From Pseudomonas sp. W4I3 (GTDB lineage Bacteria > Pseudomonadota > Gammaproteobacteria > Pseudomonadales > Pseudomonadaceae), in contig NZ_JAUSXS010000001.1 in the NCBI RefSeq assembly GCF_030816195.1, positions 2,131,501 through 2,195,500 of the forward strand: a stretch of 64,000 nt of DNA. Direction: 5' to 3'. The translations under genes and the position numbers were made by a program. Below the pieces are notes generated by a model, which saw nothing but the letters and a program-made list of their open reading frames with translations, made no database searches and was not told the origin of the DNA. Below are positions 15,953 through 24,688 of the stretch, piece by piece (position 1 is the first letter of the stretch; each line of letters opens with the position of its first letter).

Positions 15953-17020
15953 TTATCGAAATGCCGCCTGCACCACCGCCTCTGGAACGGTGTTGATGTC
16001 CGGCCAATGCCAGTGCGGTGTCTGGTCCTTGTCGATCAACCGCGCCCGTACCCCTTCGGCGAATTCCGGATGGCGGCAGCAATTGAGGCTCAGGGTGTAC
16101 TCCATCTGGAACACTTGGGCCAACGACAGGTGGCGAGCCCGCCGGATTTGCTCCCACACCAGATGGGCGGTCAGCGGGCAGCCTTCGCTCAGTGTCTTGC
16201 CGGCGCGAGCCAGCAGCGGATCAGCGTGATCACGCAGCAGCGCCAACGCACGCCAGGCGCAGCGTACGTCACCTACATCCAGCCAGTTGTCGATCTGCCC
16301 GCGGCGTGGCAACCATTGCGCTTCGGATTGCTGGTCGACGGCTTCCTGGGCCAGGGCCTTGAGCAAGCTGTTGAGCTGCATCGCGGTCTGTTCCTGCCAG
16401 TTCAATTGCAGCAGGCCGTCGAGCAATTCGTCTTGCTGGTCATCGCGCAGGAAGCGGTCGGCCAGGCCCAGGTCCAGGGCGTCGCGACCATTGATATGGG
16501 CGCCGGTCAGACCCAGGAACAACCCGAGCTTGCCAGGCAGGCGCGACAGGAACCAGCTGGCGCCCACATCCGGGTACAGGCCGATACTGATTTCCGGCAT
16601 CGCCAGACGACTGGTCGGCGTCACGATTCGCACGGACGCGCTTTGCAGCAGCCCCATGCCGCCGCCCAGTACATAGCCGTGGGCCCAACAGATCAGCGGT
16701 TTGGGGTAGGTATGCAGGCGATAATCGAGGCGATACTCCGCAGCAAAGAATTGCGCGGCCAGGGCGGGCACTTCACCGGGTTGTTCACGACAGGACTGCG
16801 CCAGGCTGCGGACTTCGCCACCGGCGCAAAAGGCCTTGGCGCCGTTGCCGCGCAGCAGTACGCAGACAATGTTCGGATCCTTGGCCCAGGCATCCAGGCG
16901 TTCGCTCAAGGCCTGGATCATCGGCAGGGAGAGGGCGTTGAGGGACTTTTCAGCGTCGAGGCTGGCGACGCCGATGCGGGCGCCACCACTGCCGGTCAGC
17001 TCTTCGAAGTGCAGGTTCAT
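15953..17020 (-). CDS. Enoyl-CoA hydratase/isomerase family protein (3-hydroxyisobutyryl-CoA hydrolase-like)
   Basis: 355 residues, the length of the ECH_2 (3-hydroxyisobutyryl-CoA hydrolase) group rather than the 260 of simple crotonases. Landmarks: VLLRGNGAKAFCAGGEVRSL near residue 60, WAHGYVLGGGMGLLQSASVRI near 113, and AMPEISIGLYPDVGASWFLSRLPG near 140, giving the oxyanion hole and the catalytic Glu region. The C-terminal part carries the helical extension of the group (SLNCCRHPEFAEGVRARLIDKD). It may hydrolyse 3-hydroxyisobutyryl-CoA in valine breakdown, but no valine-pathway gene is adjacent, so the substrate stays open. Confidence 0.85.
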   Translation of the reverse strand: MNLHFEELTGSGGARIGVASLDAEKSLNALSLPMIQALSERLDAWAKDPNIVCVLLRGNGAKAFCAGGEVRSLAQSCREQPGEVPALAAQFFAAEYRLDYRLHTYPKPLICWAHGYVLGGGMGLLQSASVRIVTPTSRLAMPEISIGLYPDVGASWFLSRLPGKLGLFLGLTGAHINGRDALDLGLADRFLRDDQQDELLDGLLQLNWQEQTAMQLNSLLKALAQEAVDQQSEAQWLPRRGQIDNWLDVGDVRCAWRALALLRDHADPLLARAGKTLSEGCPLTAHLVWEQIRRARHLSLAQVFQMEYTLSLNCCRHPEFAEGVRARLIDKDQTPHWHWPDINTVPEAVVQAAFR

Positions 17021-17154
17021 TGGGACCTCAGTCGAGAAGGTGAAGGATCAGTATGATCGCTTGGCGGGAAACTGCCGCTGATGCGTCGGATCAATTGACA
17101 AGCGGGGTCGGCTTTCCTAGGGTGCGCCCATTCTTTTTAGATGATGAACCCACC

Positions 17155-17847
17155 ATGACCGAAGGCGACCGTATCAAACTCGAACCCAGCTGGAAACACG
17201 CCCTGCGCGATGAGTTCGAGAAGCCCTACATGGCCCAATTGCGCGAGTTCCTGCGCCAGGAACATGCGGCCGGCAAGGAGATCTACCCGCCCGGCCCGTT
17301 GATTTTCAACGCCCTCAACTCGACGCCGCTGGACAAGGTCAAGGTGGTGATCCTCGGCCAGGACCCGTACCACGGCCCCGGCCAGGCCCACGGCCTGTGC
17401 TTCTCGGTACAGCCTGGCGTGCCGACGCCGCCGTCGCTGGTCAATATCTATAAAGAACTCAAGCGTGACCTGAACATCGACATCCCCAATCACGGCTACC
17501 TGCAAAGCTGGGCCGATCAGGGCGTGCTGATGCTCAACACCACCATGACCGTGGAACGCGCCAATGCCAATGCCCATGCGGGCAAGGGCTGGCAGTTCTT
17601 TACCGACCGGGTCATCGAAGTGGTCAGCGAGCATCAGCCACATCTGGTGTTTTTGTTATGGGGCGCCCATGCCCAGAGCAAGCAGAAACTGATCGATGCA
17701 ACCAAGCACCTGGTGCTGACGTCAGTGCATCCATCACCATTGTCGGCGTATCGCGGCTTCCTGGGCTGCGGGCATTTCAGCCGCACCAACAAGTTTCTCG
17801 AGCAGAATGGCGAGACGCCGATCGAGTGGCGGTTGCCGCCTATCTAA
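17155..17847 (+). CDS. ung: Uracil-DNA glycosylase
   Basis: 230 residues. [17 protein letters not shown] contains the water-activating Asp at residue 70, and [11 protein letters not shown] carries the catalytic His near the C-terminus, as in family 1 UDGs. It removes uracil from DNA at the start of base excision repair. The ATG at 17155 is chosen over longer in-frame options from 17053, which have no family similarity. It is divergent from the enoyl-CoA hydratase-like gene and followed by a REP array. Confidence 0.96.
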   Translation: MTEGDRIKLEPSWKHALRDEFEKPYMAQLREFLRQEHAAGKEIYPPGPLIFNALNSTPLDKVKVVILGQDPYHGPGQAHGLCFSVQPGVPTPPSLVNIYKELKRDLNIDIPNHGYLQSWADQGVLMLNTTMTVERANANAHAGKGWQFFTDRVIEVVSEHQPHLVFLLWGAHAQSKQKLIDATKHLVLTSVHPSPLSAYRGFLGCGHFSRTNKFLEQNGETPIEWRLPPI

Positions 17848-17863
17848 AAGCTGCGCAATTCAA

Positions 17864-18066
17864 AATGTGGGAGGGGGCTTGCCCTAATGCCAGTCAGTTA
17901 AGCGAAAGTAGTTCACTGTAGGAACGAGCTTGCTCGCGAAAAACTTCCAGGCAACACGTTCATTCTGGATAAACGCGGGAGGCCTGAGTTCTTCGCGAGC
18001 AAGCTCGCTCCTACAAAAAGCTTTAACTGTACAGCGCCATCGGGAGCAAGCCCCCTCCCGCCTTTG
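17864..18066. repeat. Nested REP inverted repeats between ung and the AbrB-type gene
   Basis: Outer arms AATGTGGGAGGGGGCTTGCC (17864) and GGGAGCAAGCCCCCTCCCGC (18042) enclose inner arms TGTAGGAACGAGCTTGCTCG (17917) and CGAGCAAGCTCGCTCCTACA (17996). The two pairs belong to different REP families, so one pair lies inside the other. The gap between the converging ung and AbrB-type genes is entirely filled by this array, which may also stop transcription from both sides. Confidence 0.8.
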
Positions 18067-18081
18067 AACTGCGGTAAGTAT

Positions 18082-19119
18082 TCAGATTGTTTCCGGCCGG
18101 CGGTTCCACTGCCTGAACAGCGGCTCCGCCAGAAACAGCACGAACAACAAACGCATCACCTGCATCGCCGTCACTAACGGCACCGACAGTTGCAACGTCT
18201 CGGCGGTGAGGCTCATTTCAGCAATGCCGCCGGGCATCATGCCCAAGGTGAGTGAGCGCGCGTCCAACAGTGTCAGGGCGCTCAAGGCCGCGGCCGCCAA
18301 GGTCGCCAGCGCCATGGTGAGTGCGGTGCCGACCAGGGTGCGGGCCATGAACGAAGGCGCGCGGCGGAAGAACTGCCGGTTGAAGTGGCAGCCCAGGCCG
18401 CTGCCGATCAGCCATTGGCCGATCTGGCTGCCGCCGTCGGGCAGGCCGATGTGCAGGTCCCACCCAACGCTGGCGGTCGCGCTCACCAGCAACGGCCCGA
18501 ACAGCCAGGGGTTGGGCTGGCGCAGACGTTGCCATCCCCAGGCAACCAGCGCGCCGAGGGGAAACAGCACGGCCAACCATGCCCAGCTCACGGGCGCCGG
18601 ATGAAACTGCGGCGCGCCAGTATCCAGCAGATACTTGAAGATCGCCGGCACGCACAGCACCACCGCCAGCACGCGCAAACTCTGGCCCGCCGCGACACGG
18701 CTGAGCACCGCGCCATTGCGTGCGCCGAGGTTGACCATCTCACCGGAGCCACCGGGCATGCTGGAGAAAAACGCCGTGGCGCGGTCTTCACCGCTGCGGC
18801 GCATCAACCACACGCCGACCACGCTCGATAAACTGGTCACCAAGGCACCGAAGAAGATCAACCCAAAGTGGCTCATCACCTGTTCGATCACCATCGGCGT
18901 GAAGTGCAGGCCGATGCCGATGCCCACCACCCATTGGCCGCATTTGCGCCCGCCGGGAATTTCGGCCAACTGCCACGGCGTCAGGCAACGCACCAGGATG
19001 ATCGCCAGTAACGAACCAACCATGTAGGGCAAAGGCCAGCCGACGAGGCTGGCCAGGAAACCGCCGGCCAGGCCGACCAGCGGTGTTCCCCACCATTGCT
19101 TGAAGGTGACGTCAGACAT
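18082..19119 (-). CDS. AbrB family membrane protein (PF05145 type)
   Basis: 345 residues, almost entirely hydrophobic, with two similar halves (an internal duplication): each contains a G-LP-MVGSL / GxPDGG-like entry and a MPGGSGEM / MPGGIAEMS motif at about residues 130 and 285. This is the so-called AbrB or ammonia-monooxygenase-named membrane family, of unknown function and unrelated to the Bacillus AbrB DNA-binding protein. The ATG at 19119 (MSDVTFKQWW) overlaps the end of tctA by 8 bp. It is therefore the fourth gene of the tctCBA transcript and may work with the transporter. Confidence 0.85.
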   Translation of the reverse strand: MSDVTFKQWWGTPLVGLAGGFLASLVGWPLPYMVGSLLAIILVRCLTPWQLAEIPGGRKCGQWVVGIGIGLHFTPMVIEQVMSHFGLIFFGALVTSLSSVVGVWLMRRSGEDRATAFFSSMPGGSGEMVNLGARNGAVLSRVAAGQSLRVLAVVLCVPAIFKYLLDTGAPQFHPAPVSWAWLAVLFPLGALVAWGWQRLRQPNPWLFGPLLVSATASVGWDLHIGLPDGGSQIGQWLIGSGLGCHFNRQFFRRAPSFMARTLVGTALTMALATLAAAALSALTLLDARSLTLGMMPGGIAEMSLTAETLQLSVPLVTAMQVMRLLFVLFLAEPLFRQWNRRPETI

Positions 19120-20626
19120 CGGCCACGGCACGACGCTGCAAGGCACGTTTGCGGTAGATGCGCACCAGCGGGAACATCAACATCAGCGCGGTCAGCACCC
19201 AGACGCCAAAGGTGATCGGGCTCGACCACAAGATGTCCAGCGCACCGTTGGAGATCGACAGCGCCCGGCGCAGGTTCTGCTCCATCAGGCCGCCGAGGAT
19301 AAAGCCCAGCAATACCGGCGACAGCGGGAAGTCCAGCTTGCGCAGGATGTAGCCGAAGATGCCGATACCGACCATCAGGAACAGGTCGAACGTGGTGGCG
19401 TGAACCGCGTATACACCAATCGCGGTGATGATGGCGATCACCGGCACCAGCGCCCAGTTCGGCACGGCGAGGATACGCGTGAAGATGCGGATCATCGGGA
19501 TGTTGAGGATCACCAGCATGATGTTGGCGATGAACAACGACGCGATCAGGCCCCAGACGATGTCCGGTTGTTGTTGAAACAGCAGCGGGCCGGGCGTGAT
19601 GTTGTACAGCGACAGGGCGCCGATCATCACGGCGGTGGTGCCCGAGCCGGGTACGCCCAGGGTCAGCATCGGTACGAGCGCGCCGCAGGCGGATGCGCCG
19701 ATCGCGGTTTCCGGGGCGGCCAGGCCCCGCATGTCGCCCTGGCCGAATTTGCCGCTGGCGCCGGCCAAGCGTTTTTCGGTCATGTAGGCCACGGCGGACG
19801 CCAAGGTAGCACCGGCACCCGGCAATACGCCCATGATGAAACCGAGCAAGCCGCAGCGGATATTAACCACGAACACCGCACCGGCTTCCTTCAGGTTGAA
19901 CATCATGCGTCCGGTGGCCTTGACTGCTTCCTGGCCACGGTGGGTTTTTTCCAGCAGCAACAGGATCTCACTGATGGAAAACAGGCCCAGTACCAACACC
20001 ACGAACTGGATGCCGTCGGTAAGGTGGATGTTGTCGCCGGTAAACCGATACACGCCGCTGTTGGCGTCAATGCCCACTGCGGAGAGGAACAGGCCAATCA
20101 GCGCCGCGACGAAGGTCTTCAGCGGCTTGTCGCCCGCCATGCCGCCTAGGCACACAATCGCGAACACCATCAGCACGAAATATTCCGCCGGGCCGAAGGC
20201 AATTGCCCATTTGGCCAGCAGTGGGGCAAACAGCACCATGCCGCAGGTGGCGATAAAGGCACCGATGAACGAGCTCCACGCCGACAGTGACAGCGCCACG
20301 CCAGCCAGGCCTTTGCGGGCCATCGGGTAGCCGTCGAGGGTGGTCATCACGGTGGAGGCTTCGCCCGGAATATTGAGCAGGATCGAGCTGATACGGCCGC
20401 CGTATTCGCAGCCCAGGTACACCGCTGCAAGCAGGATCAAGGCCGACTCGGGCGGCAGGCCCAGGGCGAATGCAATGGGGATCAACAGTGCCACGCCATT
20501 GATCGGCCCCAGGCCCGGCAACAGGCCCACCACGGTGCCGATCAGCGTGCCGCACAGGGCGGTCACCAGGTTGTACGGGCTCAGCGCGACGCCGAAGCCC
20601 TGGCCCAAATAGCCAAAAGTATCCAT
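19112..20626 (-). CDS. tctA: Tripartite tricarboxylate transporter, large membrane subunit
   Basis: 504 residues with about 12 membrane helices. TctA hallmarks are LLPGLGPINGVALLIPIAF near residue 35, YGGRISSILLNIPGEASTVMTTLDGYPMARKG near 75, and the repeat GVLPGAGATLASAVAY plus LGVPGSGTTAVMIGAL in the second half. It is the channel-forming subunit of the TTT family, which uses a periplasmic binding protein to import citrate-like carboxylates. The ATG at 20626 lies one base from the tctB stop. Confidence 0.94.
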   Translation of the reverse strand: MDTFGYLGQGFGVALSPYNLVTALCGTLIGTVVGLLPGLGPINGVALLIPIAFALGLPPESALILLAAVYLGCEYGGRISSILLNIPGEASTVMTTLDGYPMARKGLAGVALSLSAWSSFIGAFIATCGMVLFAPLLAKWAIAFGPAEYFVLMVFAIVCLGGMAGDKPLKTFVAALIGLFLSAVGIDANSGVYRFTGDNIHLTDGIQFVVLVLGLFSISEILLLLEKTHRGQEAVKATGRMMFNLKEAGAVFVVNIRCGLLGFIMGVLPGAGATLASAVAYMTEKRLAGASGKFGQGDMRGLAAPETAIGASACGALVPMLTLGVPGSGTTAVMIGALSLYNITPGPLLFQQQPDIVWGLIASLFIANIMLVILNIPMIRIFTRILAVPNWALVPVIAIITAIGVYAVHATTFDLFLMVGIGIFGYILRKLDFPLSPVLLGFILGGLMEQNLRRALSISNGALDILWSSPITFGVWVLTALMLMFPLVRIYRKRALQRRAVADV

Positions 20627-20627
20627 A

Positions 20628-21086
20628 TCAGTTCTCCAGTACGTCGAGCAGTCCGAGGGGCAGCGGCACATCCATGGCTTTGTCGAACAGCAGGTACAGG
20701 CCGATGGCCATCAGGCCGACGATCACCACGCTGGGCAGCCAACGTCCGCCGTACAGGCGCGCCATCGGGATACCGATCAGCATGCTGCTGAGGATGAAAC
20801 CCAGCGATTCGAAGGTGGCGGCGAACACAATCAGCAGCGTGACGCAAATGCCGATCTTGATCAGCGTGTCGCGGTCCAGCGCCGGTTCTTCTTCGGTGTG
20901 CTTGGTCGGCTGCGGGCGAAACAGCATGTAGATCAGCGCCAGGCTCATCAGCCCGAGCATCAGCAGCGGATAGGCGCGGGGCCCGACCGGCTCGTAGGAA
21001 AACGCCGCCTGATAAGGCCAGGCCATCAGGGCGAGGCCGGCGCAGGCCAGCAGCAGTATGGCGGCAAAAATGCGTTGTGAGAGCAT
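20628..21086 (-). CDS. tctB: Tripartite tricarboxylate transporter, small membrane subunit
   Basis: 152 residues with four hydrophobic segments, typical of the poorly conserved TctB subunit: a first helix followed by GPRAYPLLMLGLMSL, a charged loop (TEEEPALDRD), then two helices with FESLGFILSSMLIGIPMARLYGGR. The ATG at 21086 is chosen over an upstream option at 21104 because it begins at the first helix. It sits between tctC and tctA on the same strand. Confidence 0.88.
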   Translation of the reverse strand: MLSQRIFAAILLLACAGLALMAWPYQAAFSYEPVGPRAYPLLMLGLMSLALIYMLFRPQPTKHTEEEPALDRDTLIKIGICVTLLIVFAATFESLGFILSSMLIGIPMARLYGGRWLPSVVIVGLMAIGLYLLFDKAMDVPLPLGLLDVLEN

Positions 21087-21148
21087 AGTGAACTCCTGGG
21101 CCACGCCGCTTGTGTAAGCGGGCGTGGCCGCGCGAAAGAGGTGGGCGT

Positions 21149-22133
21149 TTACTGGATCAGGCCGAACTCTTTGGCCAGCACTTTGTAGTCAGCCACCTGT
21201 TTTTTCACGTAGGTGTCCAGTTCCGGGCCCGTCATGGCGAACGGGAACAGCTCGCGCTGGTCACGCAGCTTGGCGAACTCGTCGGAGGCCAGCAGTTTGT
21301 CGAACGCTTCTTTCCACCAGGCATAGTCGGCATCGCTGACTTTTGGCCCGAGGTAGAACCCGCGCACCACTGGCCAGACGATGTCGTAGCCTTGCTCCTT
21401 GGCGGTCGGGATGTCCTTCATTTCCGGCTCGTCCAGGCGCTGTTCGGAGAACACCGCCAGCAGGGCGCATATCACCGCTGAGGATGTGGGGCATGGAGTC
21501 GGAGATGTCGGTACTGCCTACCTGAATGTGGCCGCCGAGCAGCGCGGTCGCGATTTCGCCACCGCCTTCGAGCGCGACGTAACGCAGCTCGCGCGGGTTG
21601 ATGCCCGCGGCCTTGGCGATCAGGGCGGTTTGCATCCAGTCCTGGCTGCCGACCGTGCCGCCGGAACCGATCACCACGCTGCCAGGATCTTTCTTCAAGG
21701 CTTTTACGAGATCGTCGAGGTTCTTGTAGGGTGAATCGCTTTTCACCGCGATGGCACCGTAACTGGTGCCCACCGCCGCGAGCCAGCGTACGGCGCTTTC
21801 ATCGAAGCGACCAAACTTGCCTTGGGCCAGGTTCAGCAACGAACCACTGGACCAGGCCACCAGGGTTCCGGCATCGGCAGGGCGCTGCGCGACCACCGCG
21901 TTGTAGGCCACGGCGCCCACGCCGCCTGGCATGTAGGTCACGCGCATCGGCTTGCTCAGCAGCTTCTCGTTGACCAGCGCGCTTTGCACCAGTTTGCAGG
22001 TCAGGTCAAACCCACCGCCTGGCGAGGCCGGGGCGATGCACTCGGGGCGCTTGGGCTCGTCGGCCGCCAGTAGTTGGCCGGCAAACAGCATGCAGCCGGC
22101 GGTGAGTGCAAATTTACGCAGTGAAAGGGTCAT
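21149..22133 (-). CDS. tctC: Tripartite tricarboxylate transporter substrate-binding protein, interrupted by a frameshift
   Basis: Bug/TctC-type periplasmic binding protein of 327 residues when read through one extra base. Signal peptide at 1-24 (GQLLA|ADEP), then CIAPASPGGGFDLTCKLVQ, MPGGVGAVAYN and VVIGSGGTVGSQDW, all family motifs. The N-terminal half ends at SDSMPHILSGDMR; the C-terminal half resumes at LAVFSEQRLDEPEMKDIPTAKEQG and runs to the usual DYKVLAKEFGL end. The break is one extra C (CGCCTG written CGCCCTG, about 21463-21466). If genuine, the transporter lacks its receptor; a consensus error is more likely because tctBA and tctDE are intact. Confidence 0.85.
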
Positions 22134-22437
22134 GGTGATCTCCATCTTGTTGTTATGAGTGGCTTACCAGAGTGCGATGCTGTACCTGGCGTTGCGCGAG
22201 CGCATGGCCATACGCTTGAACGTGCCGCTTTGCACCGTCATGTCAGTCATGGTTGAAGTACAGGTTGCGAGTTTCCAGGGGCGCACCACCGTCTTCGGAG
22301 ACGGCAGCCTGGCCAAACGGCGAAAAGCCGGCAAGGGTAGAGCGGTGTGAGCGAGGCGGGAATTATGAACAGGCGGGCAAGCCTGGGGCTGTGTCGACAG
22401 CATCGTGGTGCACTCCGTTATTGTTCTTATTTTGGCG

Positions 22438-22458
22438 AAAACGCATCGAGGCGTTTTT
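22438..22458. terminator. Small hairpin with T run, possible terminator
   Basis: AAAACGC and GCGTTTT form a 7-bp stem with a 6-nt loop, followed by one more T, in the middle of the tctC-tctD intergenic region. No gene clearly ends here, so it may instead be an attenuator or insulator. Confidence 0.35.
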
Positions 22459-22523
22459 CGGGCGCTACGGGTGAGGTAGCTGGGCGGGCGTAAACCACCG
22501 TAGCTGGATGCTAAAGGGCGAAG

Positions 22524-22551
22524 CTTTCACTAACCTTTCAGTTGCCTTTCA
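22524..22551 (+). promoter_or_regulatory. Triple CTTTCA direct repeat, likely response-regulator (TctD) binding site
   Basis: CTTTCA occurs at 22524, 22535 and 22546, an exact 11-bp period, which puts the copies on one face of the helix. Tandem direct repeats with this period are how OmpR/PhoB-family regulators such as TctD bind (compare the PhoB box). The site lies about 90 bp upstream of tctD and is also upstream of the divergent tctCBA genes. Confidence 0.6.
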
Positions 22552-22638
22552 ATGTTTTCGGGCTTCACAGGGCAGGTTGCGCCTGTAAACTGCCCGCCAA
22601 AGCGTGGCGTTGACCACTCCTGAACGAGGTAGAAATCC

Positions 22639-23310
22639 ATGCGCGTCCTTCTGGTTGAAGACCATTTGCAGCTCGCCGAAAGTGTCGCCCAGGCGCTCAA
22701 GAGCACGGGTTTGACCGTCGACGTGCTGCACGATGGCGTGGCTGCGGACCTGGCCTTGAGCAGCGAGGACTACGCGGCGGCGATTCTCGATGTGGGGCTA
22801 CCGCGCATGGATGGTTTCGAGGTGCTGGCGCGCTTGCGGGCCCGCGGAAAAAACTTGCCGGTGTTGATGCTGACGGCGCGCAGCGATGTCAAAGACCGCG
22901 TGCATGGCTTGAATCTGGGGGCCGACGATTACCTTGCCAAACCGTTCGAGCTGACGGAACTGGAAGCGCGGGTCAAGGCGCTGCTACGGCGCAGCGTGCT
23001 GGGCGGTGAGCGCCAGCAGGCGTGCGGCGTGCTGGTTTACGACCTCGACACGCGGCGCTTCACGGTCGGTGGCGAATTGCTCACGCTGACCTCCCGCGAG
23101 CAAGCGGTGCTTGAAGCACTGATCGCCCGGCCCGGCCGCGTAATGAGCAAGGAGCAACTGGCTTCGCAGGTGTTCGGTCTCGACGAAGAAGCCAGCCCCG
23201 ACGCGATCGAAATTTACGTGCACCGCCTGCGCAAGAAACTCGACGGCCAGCCCATCGCCATTGTTACCTTCCGTGGCCTGGGCTACCTGCTGGAAGCCCG
23301 CGATGCATAA
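22639..23310 (+). CDS. tctD: Response regulator, OmpR/PhoB family
   Basis: 223 residues. Receiver domain at 1-115 with acidic pocket (E7, D8), phosphoacceptor Asp51 in ILDVGLP and conserved K near 101 (YLAKPF); winged-helix DNA-binding domain at about 125-220 (LTSREQAVLEALIARPGRVMSKEQL, VHRLRKKL). It is the partner of the kinase that overlaps it by 8 bp. Divergent from tctCBA, it is expected to activate that transporter in response to citrate-like acids. Confidence 0.93.
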   Translation: MRVLLVEDHLQLAESVAQALKSTGLTVDVLHDGVAADLALSSEDYAAAILDVGLPRMDGFEVLARLRARGKNLPVLMLTARSDVKDRVHGLNLGADDYLAKPFELTELEARVKALLRRSVLGGERQQACGVLVYDLDTRRFTVGGELLTLTSREQAVLEALIARPGRVMSKEQLASQVFGLDEEASPDAIEIYVHRLRKKLDGQPIAIVTFRGLGYLLEARDA

Positions 23311-24688
23311 GCCCAGCAGCCTGCGTTGGCGCCTGCTGTGGAACCTGGCATTGCTGCTCGTGCTGCTGATGCTTGCCAGCGGCATGAGTGCCTACTGGAA
23401 TGGTCGCGAAGCGGCCGACACCGCCTACGACCGCACGCTGCTGGCCTCGGCGCGCACCATTGCCGCCGGCTTGACCCAAGTGGACGGCACGCTCAGTGCC
23501 AACGTGCCCTACGTGGCCCTGGACACCTTTGCCTACGACAGTGCCGGGCGTATCTATTACCAGGTCAATGACATCGACCAAAAGCTGATATCCGGCTACG
23601 AAAATCTTCCCGGTCCGCCGCCCGGCACGCCGCGCACGGATGATTACCCGGCCCTGGCGCGGTTCTACGACGCCGTGTACCAGGGCCAGCCGGTGCGTGT
23701 GGTGAGCCTGCTCAAGGCCGTCTCCGAGCCGAACATGAACGGCATGGCGGAGATCCGTGTGGCGGAAACGGACGAAGCGCGCGTCGCCATGGCCCGCAGT
23801 CTGATGGCCGACACCTTGTTGCGCCTGGGCATGCTTGCCATTGGTGCGCTGTTGCTGGTGTGGTTTGCCGTCAGCGCGGCGCTGCGTCCGCTGGAGCGCC
23901 TGCGCACGGCGGTGGAGGAACGTCAGCCTGACGACCTGCGACCCTTGCCGCTGGTGGAGGTGCAGGATGAGTTCGGCCCGCTGGTGCGTTCTCTCAATCA
24001 TTTCACCGAACGCCTGCGCGGCCAGTTCGAACGCCAGGCGCAGTTCATTGCCGACGCCGCCCACGAGTTGCGCACGCCTCTGGCCGCGCTCAAGGCCCGC
24101 CTGGAGCTGGGCCTGCGCGCCGAAGAACCGGCCACGTGGCGCAGCACCCTGGAAACCGCCGCCCAGGGCACCGACCGTCTCACTCACCTGGCTAATCAGT
24201 TGCTGTCCCTGGCCCGCATCGAAAACGGCGCCAGGGCCATTGCCGAAGGCGGCGCGCAGTTGCTCGACCTCAGTCAATTGGCCCGGGAACTGGGCATGGC
24301 CATGGCGCCGTTGGCCCATGCGCGGGGTGTTGCCTTGGCATTGGAGGCGGACGAGCCGGTGTGGCTGCGCGGCGAGCCGACGCTGCTCAATGAGCTATTG
24401 AGCAACCTGGTGGACAACGCGCTGGCTCATACCCCACCGGGTGGTAACGTGATTTTGCGGGTGACGGCGCCGGCGGTGCTGGAGGTAGAAGACGATGGTC
24501 CGGGTATCCCGCTGGATGAGCGGGACCGGGTGTTCGAGCGTTTTTATCGGCGCAGTCAGCAGGGTATGGGGTCGGGCCTGGGGCTGGCGATTGTCGGGGA
24601 GATCTGCCGTGCGCATCTGGCGCAGATCAGCCTGCATGACGGCGAGTCAGCGGGGTTGAAAGTGCGAGTGAGCTTTATCGCTGGTTGA
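23303..24688 (+). CDS. tctE: Sensor histidine kinase for tricarboxylate transport
   Basis: 461 residues from the ATG at 23303, inside the tctD stop region (ATGCATAA). Layout: membrane helix 1 (about 12-30), a periplasmic 2CSK_N-type sensor domain (about 30-165), membrane helix 2 (about 170-195), a short HAMP-like linker, HisKA with the phosphorylatable His in DAAHELRTPLAALKARLE (near 255), and an ATPase domain with NLVDNALAHTPPGG, DDGPGIP and GSGLGLAIV boxes. It senses an external ligand and phosphorylates TctD. It ends one base before the stop of the convergent HDOD gene. Confidence 0.93.
   Translation: MHKPSSLRWRLLWNLALLLVLLMLASGMSAYWNGREAADTAYDRTLLASARTIAAGLTQVDGTLSANVPYVALDTFAYDSAGRIYYQVNDIDQKLISGYENLPGPPPGTPRTDDYPALARFYDAVYQGQPVRVVSLLKAVSEPNMNGMAEIRVAETDEARVAMARSLMADTLLRLGMLAIGALLLVWFAVSAALRPLERLRTAVEERQPDDLRPLPLVEVQDEFGPLVRSLNHFTERLRGQFERQAQFIADAAHELRTPLAALKARLELGLRAEEPATWRSTLETAAQGTDRLTHLANQLLSLARIENGARAIAEGGAQLLDLSQLARELGMAMAPLAHARGVALALEADEPVWLRGEPTLLNELLSNLVDNALAHTPPGGNVILRVTAPAVLEVEDDGPGIPLDERDRVFERFYRRSQQGMGSGLGLAIVGEICRAHLAQISLHDGESAGLKVRVSFIAG

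Larger units (their letters stand above)
22134..22638. other. tctC-tctD divergent control region
   Basis: 505 bp without a convincing gene. It contains three CTTTCA direct repeats (22524-22551), a possible hairpin terminator (22438-22458), and presumably the divergent promoters of tctCBA and tctDE. Short open frames here (for example 22159-22350 plus and 22164-22403 minus) show no recognisable family and are not called. Confidence 0.6.

Noticed and set aside
22159..22403. Small open frames in the tctC-tctD gap
   Set aside because: Frames on both strands overlap each other, with no ribosome-binding site or family match.
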